Counted from the first letter of the stretch, positions 34,601-41,747 are shown. The stretch: 64,000 nucleotides of DNA from an uncultured Prevotellaceae bacterium (GCA_902778255.1 CACYXD010000013.1:49051-113050), one strand, 5' to 3'. Numbers and translations are program-made. The notes: generated from the sequence alone by a model not told the origin.

Positions 34601-34677
34601 TCATCAAGTATTTGTTTATTAACGAACTTTTCGTAAGCCCGATTATAAAACAAATCTATCAACTCTCCACTATCCAT
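31621..34677 (-). CDS. Sigma-70 factor fused to SH3-like repeats and an HNH-nuclease-type N-terminal domain
   Basis: A 1018-residue multidomain protein. Residues 1-245: novel domain shared with the S24 protein. About 265-500: sigma-70 regions 2 to 4 (GLELEDLIQEGMFGLFRAFE, SKYASWWIMQSITQAL, region 4 AIGDYFGLTRERVRQIVEKS). About 506-560, 607-660 and 684-740: three small SH3/KOW- or CarD-like repeats (VGDRLVYNGKECIIQKI). About 775-925: a domain like the N-terminal half of HNH restriction enzymes (AKPALLVAVIDNI, AMPFWHLQSDKFWFL, RLDDDLWYLL), where it is thought to read modified DNA; no HNH motif follows. About 952-1018: helix-hairpin-helix-like end. It overlaps the ParB-like gene by 8 bp. Confidence 0.8.
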   Translation of the reverse strand: MDSGELIDLFYNRAYEKFVNKQILDDKNYIVPRQQLKNYVNELVNIPYIDFINYIKHNQIEGEIKASDITQFSSFSACGIEMCNALIWANNPGCQFIDIGRFFPNNIIGRSDGAYRRYGESHIKAATQLGLTFEYYGYWYLSCLGYIFPELEESVRRRFLARTITRNRLYQQLLVDIMYHDVNPETYINLLPVFMIRKSLRSVCTYLDICLETCKKENVRTYRLIKSYERIKASAVMQLPPEVNNNLRNYLNSLDYKSLSYDTTTELIMKYKAGDRKATDVLVKGYLKLVVTIAKRYMHRGLELEDLIQEGMFGLFRAFEHFNSNVNVGFSKYASWWIMQSITQALFTISNIVQLPLNVLTLHRKVWEFAEKYEQEHGYLPSIDDIDIAETSDLEWLKYICQLPADIKEHTCLIADFDVFESQSFQTDHFQEVEYNSYFINRQLRRLENRKSTILRKYFGLEGNPEGETLSAIGDYFGLTRERVRQIVEKSIRQLRDMSGIKREEAKIGDVIRLDSSEQVGKVVNLKQNPDGSTILVVKMDAGNTEEVLASDSSYEILPRRITKIKPASQNPSVVLRAMEKKQKHLTPSEKTQDETDTQRIVNIIDGIKVGDRLVYNGKECIIQKILSRGSSSRFLVEYSNGVLDYVPNDKSKYRIVHTPSNPQYETSKERKNESAPKPQVGKEASVGDRIVYNSKPCLVLDKSKKYNVIRLKVRYDDGKIDNVLGEQNRYEILYRHDNAEKRELSQPVQQEKIVKEVVLHKRKEEPTLTTRKSREELYCRYTELIMKINQAIVHGKKVLAKPALLVAVIDNISCGKIQRNRVTITASLEEKYNTLLSKYTGKSLFERLTSIAMPFWHLQSDKFWFLEPPYPNAKNFSPSKKWLIDNIKYARLDDDLWYLLQDEAWRNKLRNFIIEKKLLDESTSPDNSAQSNISDRDLRSERIKQPKFLITTSLNDLVRLGIITNKQLKHCYKKGLRTIGDVKNKIEYYHLTPDSTRFTKYTLDMWFGIVGLLNSNV

Positions 34678-35662
34678 TATTTATCTTCTTCACCAATGAT
34701 TTGAGCGAATCCTCTACTTGCGTAATGGTCAAATTCAGATCAGAATCCGACTCTGTTAGCTTGACCACTCGATCCCAATTATTGACTAACAACTTCTGGA
34801 AGTTAGAAAAACCTTTCTTGATTGTTTGAGCTTTATTTAAGTCATTCGTCAGGTCTACAGCATCATCCAAGTCAATTCCTCCATCAAGATATTCGTCAAG
34901 GACTTCAAGTGCATCTTCCCTTTGTGACTTAATAACGTTTCCAATTTTGCGGATGTCTTTGGCATCGTCAAAATCATCATTCTTAATTTTCTCTATAACC
35001 CTCGTCACAATATCCATGTCAGGATTCTCCTCGTCAGCATTTACAATGGTTGGGTTTTTGAGAAGCTCGAAGTAATGACTCCATTTTCTTGGCTGCATAT
35101 CATCTTCTTTGTGCATCCTGTCATATACTTTTATCGCCAACTTGGCATCGTTGACTTTCATACCCAAATCATCTGCTATTGCTGTGATAGGACGTCTCGA
35201 TTTCTTCTGAGTTCTATATAGATATCCTGCTTTTTCAAAGGCATTCCAATCCATACGTCCTATGATATGAATCGTACCCAACAAACTTAATATCTGTTCT
35301 TCAGTAATATCCTCTGGTAATACTGTACATCTGATATATGCCCACTTGGAAAGGTCTTTCTTTGCAAGCATTCTGTACGCAGCCAATCTACAATTACCCT
35401 CTAGTACGACATTCCCTCTAACGATGACAGGTTCAAGCAATCCGCCATTAGCCTCAATACTCGTTCTTAGGGTTTTTACATGATCGAGTTTGCACATCTC
35501 CTTCTCAATAGTTTCTTGGGAAGGCGCATCGTCATCTAATGTGTGAAGTGCAGAAAACACACGTGGGTTTTCTGCATAAAACAGTAGTTCTGATTGCTTC
35601 AGTTCTGTATCAGTTACTAAAACAGTTTGTTTGCCAATTGGCATTTCTCTTTTTGTTTCCAT
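34670..35662 (-). CDS. ParB/sulfiredoxin-fold protein B
   Basis: A 330-residue protein with the ParB core near residues 75-105: GLLEPVIVRGNVVLEGNCRLAAYRML, in which the EGNxRL motif replaces the ERRxRA box of chromosomal ParB. A helical region follows (AIADDLGMKVNDAKLAIKVYDRM resembles a helix-turn-helix), with an acidic C-terminal half. No ParA gene is present, so partition is unlikely; ParB-fold proteins also act as CTPases, nucleases or kinases in DNA-modification systems. It starts 4 bp after the helicase gene. Confidence 0.78.
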   Translation of the reverse strand: METKREMPIGKQTVLVTDTELKQSELLFYAENPRVFSALHTLDDDAPSQETIEKEMCKLDHVKTLRTSIEANGGLLEPVIVRGNVVLEGNCRLAAYRMLAKKDLSKWAYIRCTVLPEDITEEQILSLLGTIHIIGRMDWNAFEKAGYLYRTQKKSRRPITAIADDLGMKVNDAKLAIKVYDRMHKEDDMQPRKWSHYFELLKNPTIVNADEENPDMDIVTRVIEKIKNDDFDDAKDIRKIGNVIKSQREDALEVLDEYLDGGIDLDDAVDLTNDLNKAQTIKKGFSNFQKLLVNNWDRVVKLTESDSDLNLTITQVEDSLKSLVKKINNG

Positions 35663-35666
35663 ATGC

Positions 35667-37133
35667 TTAGGCTTTTAATATTTCATGAATTATACTCGCA
35701 AAACTATAGTCTGCATCGTCTTTATACTTTGCCAATGTAATGTCGCCTTGAGCCAAGAAGGCGGCTCTTTGTTTGGCTTTCAAAAGTACATCGATCCATA
35801 CATCGATACTATCTTCTATCATTAGGTTGTAAATGTTGCAATCCTTTTCTTGTGATATACGATGGATTCTGTCTTGAGCCTGCAAATAATCGTCAAGATT
35901 AAAACCTCTATCGTAGAATATAGCATTGTTAGCTACCGTCAAAGTCAGTCCTTCCTTTGCGGATTGGGGCGTGGCGAATAGAACCTTAGCATCCCCTTTC
36001 TTAAAGGCGGCTACAGATTTATTTCTATCCTCTACGCTCATTTTGCCGGTTATCTTACATGCGTTGTACATCTTATATTTCCTACAAAACTGGTCTACAT
36101 TGCCAGTAAAGATGCTCCAAACAATAACTTTTTCTCCTCTCTCGATAATCTTTGTTATCGTCTTATCAAGAAGGATCTCTTTAGCGGAATAATCTTGGTA
36201 GCTATCATCCAGTAACTGAGGATTCGATGTGATTTGTACTAATCGCAGCAATCGTTTTATCGTATCAGCTGATTCGTCTAAAATGCTCTCGTCTCCTTTC
36301 TTTAGCATAATTCGCATTTCAGAACGTACTTGCTCATACATTTCACTCTGCTTTTTCTCAAACCCAATAAATAGGTCATGGTATATCTTGTTAGGCAGAG
36401 AGATGATGCCGCTGCTTTTTGTTTCCCTTACGCTAAATGATTTTATCTTTTCAAAGATTGCTGCAACGGAACTCTCAAAAGTGTTTCTTCGAGATTCGTC
36501 ACTTTCCAGGTCGTTAGACAAGTCGCACTCATTCTTGAAGTGCTCGAAATTATCACCAAGCGATTTACCTTGATCCAAGAAGTATACCTGTGCCCATATA
36601 TCGTATGGTCTATTAGCGACAGGTGTGCCAGTCATGATGATACGTATCTTGAACAAAGGGGCTATTTCAAAGAAAGCCTGAGTGAGTTTGGCATCTGGAT
36701 TTTTGATTTTCGTGGACTCGTCGATAATAATTGCAACATTTCTCGTTTTGAGGAATAACTTCATCCTTTCAAGTTCACCTGCAATAGTTTCAAAATTGGT
36801 AACAACCACACGTGCCGTACTGTTGAAAACATAGTAGTTACTGCCACGTTTGTTGTCAAGAGTTTTAGGAACAATGTTTGTATGAACCTTAAATTCCTCG
36901 CACCAGTTATTAACAAGCGTCTTCTTAGTTACAATAAGGACAGTATCAATGTCTCTCTTTTCGAGCCAATACAACAACAGGTCAATTGCAATCTTAGTTT
37001 TGCCCAGTCCCTGCTCATGGAAGATGGCAGCATACTCTTTATCTCTTATTTCAAGATAAGCTTCATGCTGATAAGGAAAAGCTTCATGCTTTGCGCTCAG
37101 GTTGTAGTCGATGTCGTATTTTATATTGCTCAT
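35667..37133 (-). CDS. SNF2-family helicase/ATPase
   Basis: A 488-residue superfamily 2 enzyme with all core motifs: I HEQGLGKTKIAI, II IIIDESTKIKN (DEST in place of DEAH), III MTGTPVAN, V/VI AKEGLTLTVANNAIFYDRGF and QAQDRIHRISQ. It is compact, with no extra DNA-binding or nuclease module, as in restriction or defence-type SNF2 proteins. It overlaps the nuclease gene by 4 bp (ATGA), which suggests coupled translation and possibly a joint complex that moves on DNA and cuts it. Confidence 0.93.
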   Translation of the reverse strand: MSNIKYDIDYNLSAKHEAFPYQHEAYLEIRDKEYAAIFHEQGLGKTKIAIDLLLYWLEKRDIDTVLIVTKKTLVNNWCEEFKVHTNIVPKTLDNKRGSNYYVFNSTARVVVTNFETIAGELERMKLFLKTRNVAIIIDESTKIKNPDAKLTQAFFEIAPLFKIRIIMTGTPVANRPYDIWAQVYFLDQGKSLGDNFEHFKNECDLSNDLESDESRRNTFESSVAAIFEKIKSFSVRETKSSGIISLPNKIYHDLFIGFEKKQSEMYEQVRSEMRIMLKKGDESILDESADTIKRLLRLVQITSNPQLLDDSYQDYSAKEILLDKTITKIIERGEKVIVWSIFTGNVDQFCRKYKMYNACKITGKMSVEDRNKSVAAFKKGDAKVLFATPQSAKEGLTLTVANNAIFYDRGFNLDDYLQAQDRIHRISQEKDCNIYNLMIEDSIDVWIDVLLKAKQRAAFLAQGDITLAKYKDDADYSFASIIHEILKA

Positions 37134-37543
37134 AGAATCTGTACTTTGTTGAAACAGTCAATAACATGAAACCTAATATCATTCAGATCTTCTTGCATTT
37201 TCTTTGTCACAATGATATTCTTCATCCTTGAGAATCCAATTATCGAAGTACATAGAACAATGTTTCTCTCAGCATCGTATGTTCTGACCTCGTTGATATA
37301 GTCATTCAGTTGTATAAGCGTATGATCTCTATCGATGTCATTATCCGTTTTTGCTTCCCCCAGTATCACGCAATTGGAATCATTGTAGTACACATCAGGT
37401 ATAGAACGACCAATAATCTGAGGGCATCGATTGTACTCTCCTGGCAGTTCGACACATAACAGATTACGTGTAAAATCATTAGGGATTGTTACAACATAAT
37501 CCGCAATCTTTTTTACGAATGACATGTGTGTCAATGATTCCAT
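37130..37543 (-). CDS. Small PD-(D/E)xK-like nuclease
   Basis: A 137-residue protein with GRSIPDVYYN followed by CVILGEAKT and a downstream Gln in HTLIQLNDYI, matching the D...ExK...Q pattern of VRR-NUC or related PD-(D/E)xK nucleases. It is short enough to be a stand-alone nuclease subunit. It lies 4 bp after ParB-like protein A and overlaps the SNF2 gene by 4 bp. Catalysis is inferred from motifs. Confidence 0.7.
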   Translation of the reverse strand: MESLTHMSFVKKIADYVVTIPNDFTRNLLCVELPGEYNRCPQIIGRSIPDVYYNDSNCVILGEAKTDNDIDRDHTLIQLNDYINEVRTYDAERNIVLCTSIIGFSRMKNIIVTKKMQEDLNDIRFHVIDCFNKVQIL

Positions 37544-37547
37544 ATGC

Positions 37548-38564
37548 CTATTTTGTTTGTTTCTCTACCAAGTCCAAAACAAAGTCTAACTTTTCCTTTA
37601 GGTTTTGCAATTTCCAAAGTTTGTCACTATAGCTCTCGTCATTGGCCAGGTTCTGGATCTCCCCAACAGGAAAATCAAAGAGTCTTTTATACAAAGCACT
37701 TGCTAATACATCATAAGGGTATTCAGACAAATCTGCAGAGGCCAATTCTGCTGCATGAAGTACCTTTTCTGCTGCTGTAATATTCTCTTTCAGGAAAGCA
37801 TTAAGAGCTTCATCGTTTCGCATGATTTGAGGGATCAGACGAACCTTCATGGCGTTGTTCACGTTCCTGTTAGCCACCCACTTTGCGAATTCGTTAGCCT
37901 CAAAATTCCTCTTTTCTATCGATGACTTGATTTTGGAATTCTCATGCTCCTTGAATTTTGAATATTCTGACACGTCAAAGTCCAACCCCTTCTCTTTAGT
38001 GTATGGCTTATAGAAATTAACCATGTACTTATAAGCATCAATACTTTTCTTTATATCGCTGCCGTTACCACCACACATCGATATGATAGCATTCATATTT
38101 CTACCTTCCACTTCACTTAGATAGAAGAGATACTTGGCTTTAGAATATGGATCCCATTCGCGAGGGCCAACGAGGTGAGACTGTAAGCGTATCTTATGTT
38201 TTTCGTCATCGTCGAGTTGCTCATATACAAGCGCAATAATCTCGCCCCAGTTTCCTGGCGTCCCATTCTTTTCGAATTCTCTGTATATCTGCAAACGGGT
38301 GTTACCCTCGATGACAACGTATGACCCATCTGGCTCATGACTCACTACAATGGGATGAATGATACCCCTGCTTTCTTTGATGGAATCACGCAAAGAATGA
38401 TAGGTAGTTGAACTCCCTTCGCTGCTGTTGTCTGACAATGCTAGGGCGATAAGTTCACTACTGATCTCCTTATATTGCTCTAAATAGTGTTTGATACGCG
38501 GATTATCTTTATCCAGATTAATACTCGCTGTAAGCAACATTTGTAATACGGCTTGTTTCATCAC
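37548..38564 (-). CDS. ParB/sulfiredoxin-fold protein A
   Basis: A 338-residue protein with a ParB core GIIHPIVVSHEPDG then YVVIEGNTRLQIYREF (about residues 86-115). The EGNTRL box is shared with ParB-like protein B, but the rest is divergent. A long mostly helical region follows with a conserved-looking SHLVGPREWDPYSKAKYL segment, known from other ParB-related proteins. It overlaps the radical SAM gene by 4 bp (ATGA). Two different ParB-like proteins in one operon suggest a heteromeric complex or two substrates. Confidence 0.78.
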   Translation of the reverse strand: MMKQAVLQMLLTASINLDKDNPRIKHYLEQYKEISSELIALALSDNSSEGSSTTYHSLRDSIKESRGIIHPIVVSHEPDGSYVVIEGNTRLQIYREFEKNGTPGNWGEIIALVYEQLDDDEKHKIRLQSHLVGPREWDPYSKAKYLFYLSEVEGRNMNAIISMCGGNGSDIKKSIDAYKYMVNFYKPYTKEKGLDFDVSEYSKFKEHENSKIKSSIEKRNFEANEFAKWVANRNVNNAMKVRLIPQIMRNDEALNAFLKENITAAEKVLHAAELASADLSEYPYDVLASALYKRLFDFPVGEIQNLANDESYSDKLWKLQNLKEKLDFVLDLVEKQTK

Positions 38565-39877
38565 TTCACTAGTTTATATGGGTTCAACTCTTCAAATCTT
38601 AAATCGAAATACTTCTTTGCCATCTCTGGGAACTCTGCTTCAAAGTCGAGCATCGTTTGATAGCACGAGCAATACTTTTCTTTTCGTGGATAGCCTTTGG
38701 GAATCTTTAGTTTCTTGCTATACTTCCCTTTTGGCACAAGGTCTTGGATACCTTGATGGTATTCTTCATTTCTGACGCAATACTGACGGAAACTCATTTT
38801 CTTGAAGAAGCTTGGCTGGTTACACCAACGAGCAAGCTGAGTATACATACTCTTGAAACGCGAATTGTTATATTCCTCAAAACGCATGATATAAGGAAGG
38901 CAGCCATGTTCCATAAGGGTCTTTATCCTGAAAAAAGTTCCTTCAATGTCTGTCTCATCTTGGCTGTCGTATGCCACAAGAACATACAATTTAGTAGATT
39001 TACGACAATGAGTCCTCCAGATTTTGAGGCCCTTAATAGTTTGTTCAACTTGGCGTTTCTCGTTTGGATCATCCATCCTGTAGTGATCAAAAGCGAAGAT
39101 ATAATCTCCATGATATTTGACTTCGCTAAGCAACTTTGCTTTCTGCTCTGTCATCAAGCGAATATCCATACCTTGACGAAATTGGAAAGGCTTGCCTGTT
39201 TTCTTCAAATCTCCCATCACCTTGGCAAACACTTTAGGTGGCGCCGCCATGATGTTGTCGTCCCAAAGGTATATATTCTTTCTGTTCTCATCAAGGAATT
39301 CTGAAACGGGCGACCATTCAACAACTCTATTCAGCAGACGATTAACACAGAAACCGCAATGGCGGATACAGCCACGTGTGGTGAAGCCTATCGAATAGCT
39401 CAAATAGTCATCCCATCTGCGTTTCTTCAGCTTTTCATCGCCACCAGTAGCTTTTTCAATATATTCGTTGTAAAGGGTGTAGTCAGGAGCATGGTGTTCT
39501 ACCTCTTCTGGCAGATTTGGGCCATTAACCTCGAAGAATCCTGTACCTCCATAAAAGATGAGGTGCTGTTTTATCATTAGGCTAATGAAATTGGGAATTT
39601 TTGTAAACTTGAATACTCTCGACATCACCAAGATGTCATAGTCGCAATCAGTAATGATGGGGTTACCATTCTCCATTAGTTCATCATAACTTGAAATCAG
39701 TCTTACATGGTGCCCGTGTTCTTTGCAGAAAGCTGAAACTTTCAATAGCGCAAGGTTAGGATGGCGAGTCCCATGATCTAACAAGTCAGCATCTATGATG
39801 CCGACTCGTATTTTTTTGTTGGACTGAACAATCAAGTCCGTCTTGAAACCTTCATTTTCTGGTAGGAACTTCAGCAT
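38561..39877 (-). CDS. Radical SAM enzyme with N-terminal B12-binding-like domain
   Basis: A 438-residue protein. The start at 39877 is chosen because it overlaps the stop of the small upstream gene as TAATG. Residues about 12-130 resemble a cobalamin-binding-type Rossmann domain (GIIDADLLDHGTRHPNLALLK). The radical SAM cluster motif is FTTRGCIRHCGFCVNR (CxxxCxxC), followed by the barrel. The C-terminus has an extra Cys pair (YCSCYQTM). Related proteins occur in phages and mobile elements. It may modify a nucleic acid or small molecule for this system; the substrate is unknown. Confidence 0.82.
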   Translation of the reverse strand: MLKFLPENEGFKTDLIVQSNKKIRVGIIDADLLDHGTRHPNLALLKVSAFCKEHGHHVRLISSYDELMENGNPIITDCDYDILVMSRVFKFTKIPNFISLMIKQHLIFYGGTGFFEVNGPNLPEEVEHHAPDYTLYNEYIEKATGGDEKLKKRRWDDYLSYSIGFTTRGCIRHCGFCVNRLLNRVVEWSPVSEFLDENRKNIYLWDDNIMAAPPKVFAKVMGDLKKTGKPFQFRQGMDIRLMTEQKAKLLSEVKYHGDYIFAFDHYRMDDPNEKRQVEQTIKGLKIWRTHCRKSTKLYVLVAYDSQDETDIEGTFFRIKTLMEHGCLPYIMRFEEYNNSRFKSMYTQLARWCNQPSFFKKMSFRQYCVRNEEYHQGIQDLVPKGKYSKKLKIPKGYPRKEKYCSCYQTMLDFEAEFPEMAKKYFDLRFEELNPYKLVK

Positions 39878-40131
39878 TATGCGTATGGCCCTCCGTCTTT
39901 GGGTAAGCATACAAGAATAAAATCGTCGATGAGATAAAGGCTATCATGTTCTGGCATTGACCAGTTTGCAAGCTCCTCAAAACCTCTATCTAGCGCATCA
40001 TCTTGACTCACTTCAACTGCGCCTTTCGATGAGGCCAGCTTCATGAGCATTCTTGCCGTAGAGGGCGTTGTCACGTCCAAAAGGTGGTTGACGGGCTGAT
40101 AGCAATATCCCTCTTCAATTCTCAAATTCAT
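39877..40131 (-). CDS. Small protein, first gene of the operon
   Basis: An 84-residue protein starting MNLRIEEGYCYQPVNHLLDV; no family recognised. An in-frame ATG at 40176 would add an Asn/Tyr-rich stretch but sits only 9 bp from the -7 box, so 40131 is favoured and leaves a leader of about 45 nt. The stop overlaps the radical SAM start (TAATG), supporting that it is translated. Its Cys, His and acidic residues give no clear motif. Confidence 0.6.
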   Translation of the reverse strand: MNLRIEEGYCYQPVNHLLDVTTPSTARMLMKLASSKGAVEVSQDDALDRGFEELANWSMPEHDSLYLIDDFILVCLPKDGGPYA

Positions 40132-40184
40132 TTTATCGTGATTATTATAATAGTTCTTTTCTTGGTTATTGTACATCTAAAGCG

Positions 40185-40192
40185 CAAAGATA
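40185..40192 (-). promoter_or_regulatory. Probable -7 box of the eight-gene operon
   Basis: TATCTTTG on the minus strand. The -33 box is poor (TTG-like at about 40218-40215), which may point to a need for an activator or another sigma factor, such as the one the operon encodes. Confidence 0.5.
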
Positions 40193-40265
40193 CAAATTTA
40201 GTTCGATAAAATAACAATTTGGATCATATTTTTTAAATTAATAATAGAAAATGGATAGAAATAGT

Positions 40266-40304
40266 GATCTAAACTATCAAAATTCGATCTAAACAGATCT
40301 AAAA
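40266..40304. promoter_or_regulatory. Three phased GATCTAAA direct repeats (candidate operator)
   Basis: GATCTAAAC at 40266-40274 and 40286-40294 and GATCTAAAA at 40296-40304: spacing 20 and 10 bp, so all lie on one face of the helix. They lie between the operon promoter and the divergent small-RNA promoter. Confidence 0.55.
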
Positions 40305-40392
40305 TAATTGGTCGCTTTAGCAAGATCTTTTACCTTCGCAGCAAAAAGACTCATGGAACAAAATGGATTCTAAAGCAAAATATGCGCCAAAA

Positions 40393-40424
40393 TTTGGAAC
40401 TTTAAGAAAAAATACCTATCTTTG
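40393..40424 (+). promoter_or_regulatory. Promoter of divergent small transcript
   Basis: TTTG at 40393-40396, 20-bp spacer, TATCTTTG at 40417-40424: a full consensus match with no protein-coding gene downstream. Confidence 0.75.
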
Positions 40425-40430
40425 CAGCGT

Positions 40431-40562
40431 GAAAGGAGAAGCCAAGTAGAGCCACGATGTGCGGAACGGTGGCATCTGCGTGATGATGAGCAATTCGACC
40501 TTGCCGCTTGGTTTCTTTCACTCAAATATAGAGCTGGTCACGAGTTGACCAGCTTTTATTGT
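40431..40562 (+). ncRNA. Candidate structured small RNA of about 130 nt
   Basis: A consensus promoter is followed within about 110 bases by an intrinsic terminator, and no convincing ORF with a ribosome binding site lies between. The RNA can fold: GAAGCCAAG near 40438 pairs with CTTGGTTTC near 40509, enclosing a hairpin with GCCAC/GTGGC arms (about 40450-40475). It is divergent from the eight-gene operon. I cannot match it to a known RNA family by eye. Confidence 0.5.
40532..40562 (+). terminator. Terminator of small RNA
   Basis: Perfect 9-bp stem AGCTGGTCA / TGACCAGCT (40532-40540, 40546-40554) with loop CGAGT, followed by a T-rich tail. Confidence 0.85.
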
Positions 40563-40660
40563 ATCTTGATGTATCGCTTGCCGTTGAATTCCTTCTTGTC
40601 AGTTCTGCGGGTGGCTGTGATGAAGTTGACAAGTTTTATCTCCTCGCGGTTTACCTTCAT
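40556..40660 (-). other. Possible short coding remnant
   Basis: A 34-residue minus-strand frame, MKVNREEIKLVNFITATRRT and onward, has protein-like codon use and ends at 40556; it is open for about 15 codons further upstream. It may be the tail of a lost gene. No family is recognised. The rest of 40661-40900 shows nothing clear. Confidence 0.2.
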
Positions 40661-40900
40661 CTTATAGTTCGGATGTATGATAAACTTAGACTGTCCGTCA
40701 GATTACAGACTATATGGGACAAATATTTCAAAATTAACATTTCCCCATACTCACCCCACCTCATCCTACGACTACTTCGGCAATCGCAACACGCAGCAGC
40801 GCAGCAATAATACCAATACGTCTATCTGGACGTGGTAGGGAGGAAAGATGTATGATGTAAGATGGCAGAAGGATGATGGTATATTACTGATAGAAAAACT

Positions 40901-40929
40901 GAGGACATAACCTTGTGGGCTATGTCCTC
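40901..40929 (-). terminator. Terminator of phosphoribosyltransferase gene
   Basis: Stem GAGGACATA / TATGTCCTC (40901-40909, 40921-40929), with an A-run on its left that reads as a T-run on the minus strand. Confidence 0.8.
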
Positions 40930-40943
40930 GTATGGTGATTACA

Positions 40944-41747
40944 TCAAAATGAATCTGCCATCAAATCCTTTCGTCCTATAAGGCTGAATATCGTGATGTT
41001 GTTGTCATCATTGACTATTCTAAGGGAACGAAGAATTTCGTTAAGCGTTGAGCCACTAGTTGTCACATCATCGATTACCAATACATTCTGCTTTCGAATG
41101 GTTGCATAAAGCTCCTTATCAGCATCTGAAGCAAACTTTAAGAATTGAATCATGTAGGGACGGAAACGACTTTTCTTTACGTCTTTTGCTATTGTGAAAT
41201 AATCCTTTTGGTGAATGAGATCAAGCATTTTGTTGATTGACAAACGGACTTCTTCTTTCTGAGCCTCAGTATAACGAGGCCGTCCATTCTCTAGTACATC
41301 ATCCAAATATGACTGTTCAAAACCGTCCATATCAAATGAAATGTTTGATGGAAGAGCCTTTACCAACTCCATTTTCCTCAAGGTTGGCTGAGCAAAACGG
41401 TAGATGTAGCGCAACATATATTGATTTACCTTGCTTGATGATTCTGGCATAACTACCAAATCATAATCAAACAGATTGATATGCTTGTCAAGATTATCAA
41501 CGGCCTTCTTGATGAAGTTCGTTAAATCAGGCGTATCCTGTAATGCATCTGTGAATTTAACATATTTGATAAAGGCGGTGCGTACAGAACTGTCAATCTG
41601 CTCTGAGAATTCATAGCCATAATAGAAGCATTTACCAAATGCCTCTACCTGATAGCCATTACCTGTTAAGCTTACGATATCTTCTGCACCATCGTGTTCA
41701 AAGTCAAACACGAATTTTTTCTCTGTATTATCGAATGTTACGCCCAT
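40944..41747 (-). CDS. Phosphoribosyltransferase-fold protein
   Basis: A 267-residue protein with a clear PRPP-binding loop near its end, NVLVIDDVTTSGSTLNEI, and a Bacteroidetes-type N-terminal part of unknown fold. The start at 41747 (MGVTFDNTEKKF) lies 19 bp downstream of a promoter in the 51-bp repeat; the longer frame would cross that promoter. It has its own promoter and terminator, separate from the eight-gene operon. It could be an enzyme of nucleotide salvage or a regulator. A role in the island system is only suggested by position. Confidence 0.75.
   Translation of the reverse strand: MGVTFDNTEKKFVFDFEHDGAEDIVSLTGNGYQVEAFGKCFYYGYEFSEQIDSSVRTAFIKYVKFTDALQDTPDLTNFIKKAVDNLDKHINLFDYDLVVMPESSSKVNQYMLRYIYRFAQPTLRKMELVKALPSNISFDMDGFEQSYLDDVLENGRPRYTEAQKEEVRLSINKMLDLIHQKDYFTIAKDVKKSRFRPYMIQFLKFASDADKELYATIRKQNVLVIDDVTTSGSTLNEILRSLRIVNDDNNITIFSLIGRKDLMADSF

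Noticed and set aside
34670-38564. Chromosome or plasmid partition (ParAB) locus
   Set aside because: No ParA ATPase or typical parS site; the ParB boxes are of the EGNxRL kind and lie in an operon of DNA-processing enzymes.
30426-40131. Dnd or Ssp phosphorothioation, or Dpd 7-deazaguanine, modification cluster
   Set aside because: No DndC/SspD-like PAPS reductase, cysteine desulfurase or TGT-like DpdA gene is in the operon, though a reader-like domain is.
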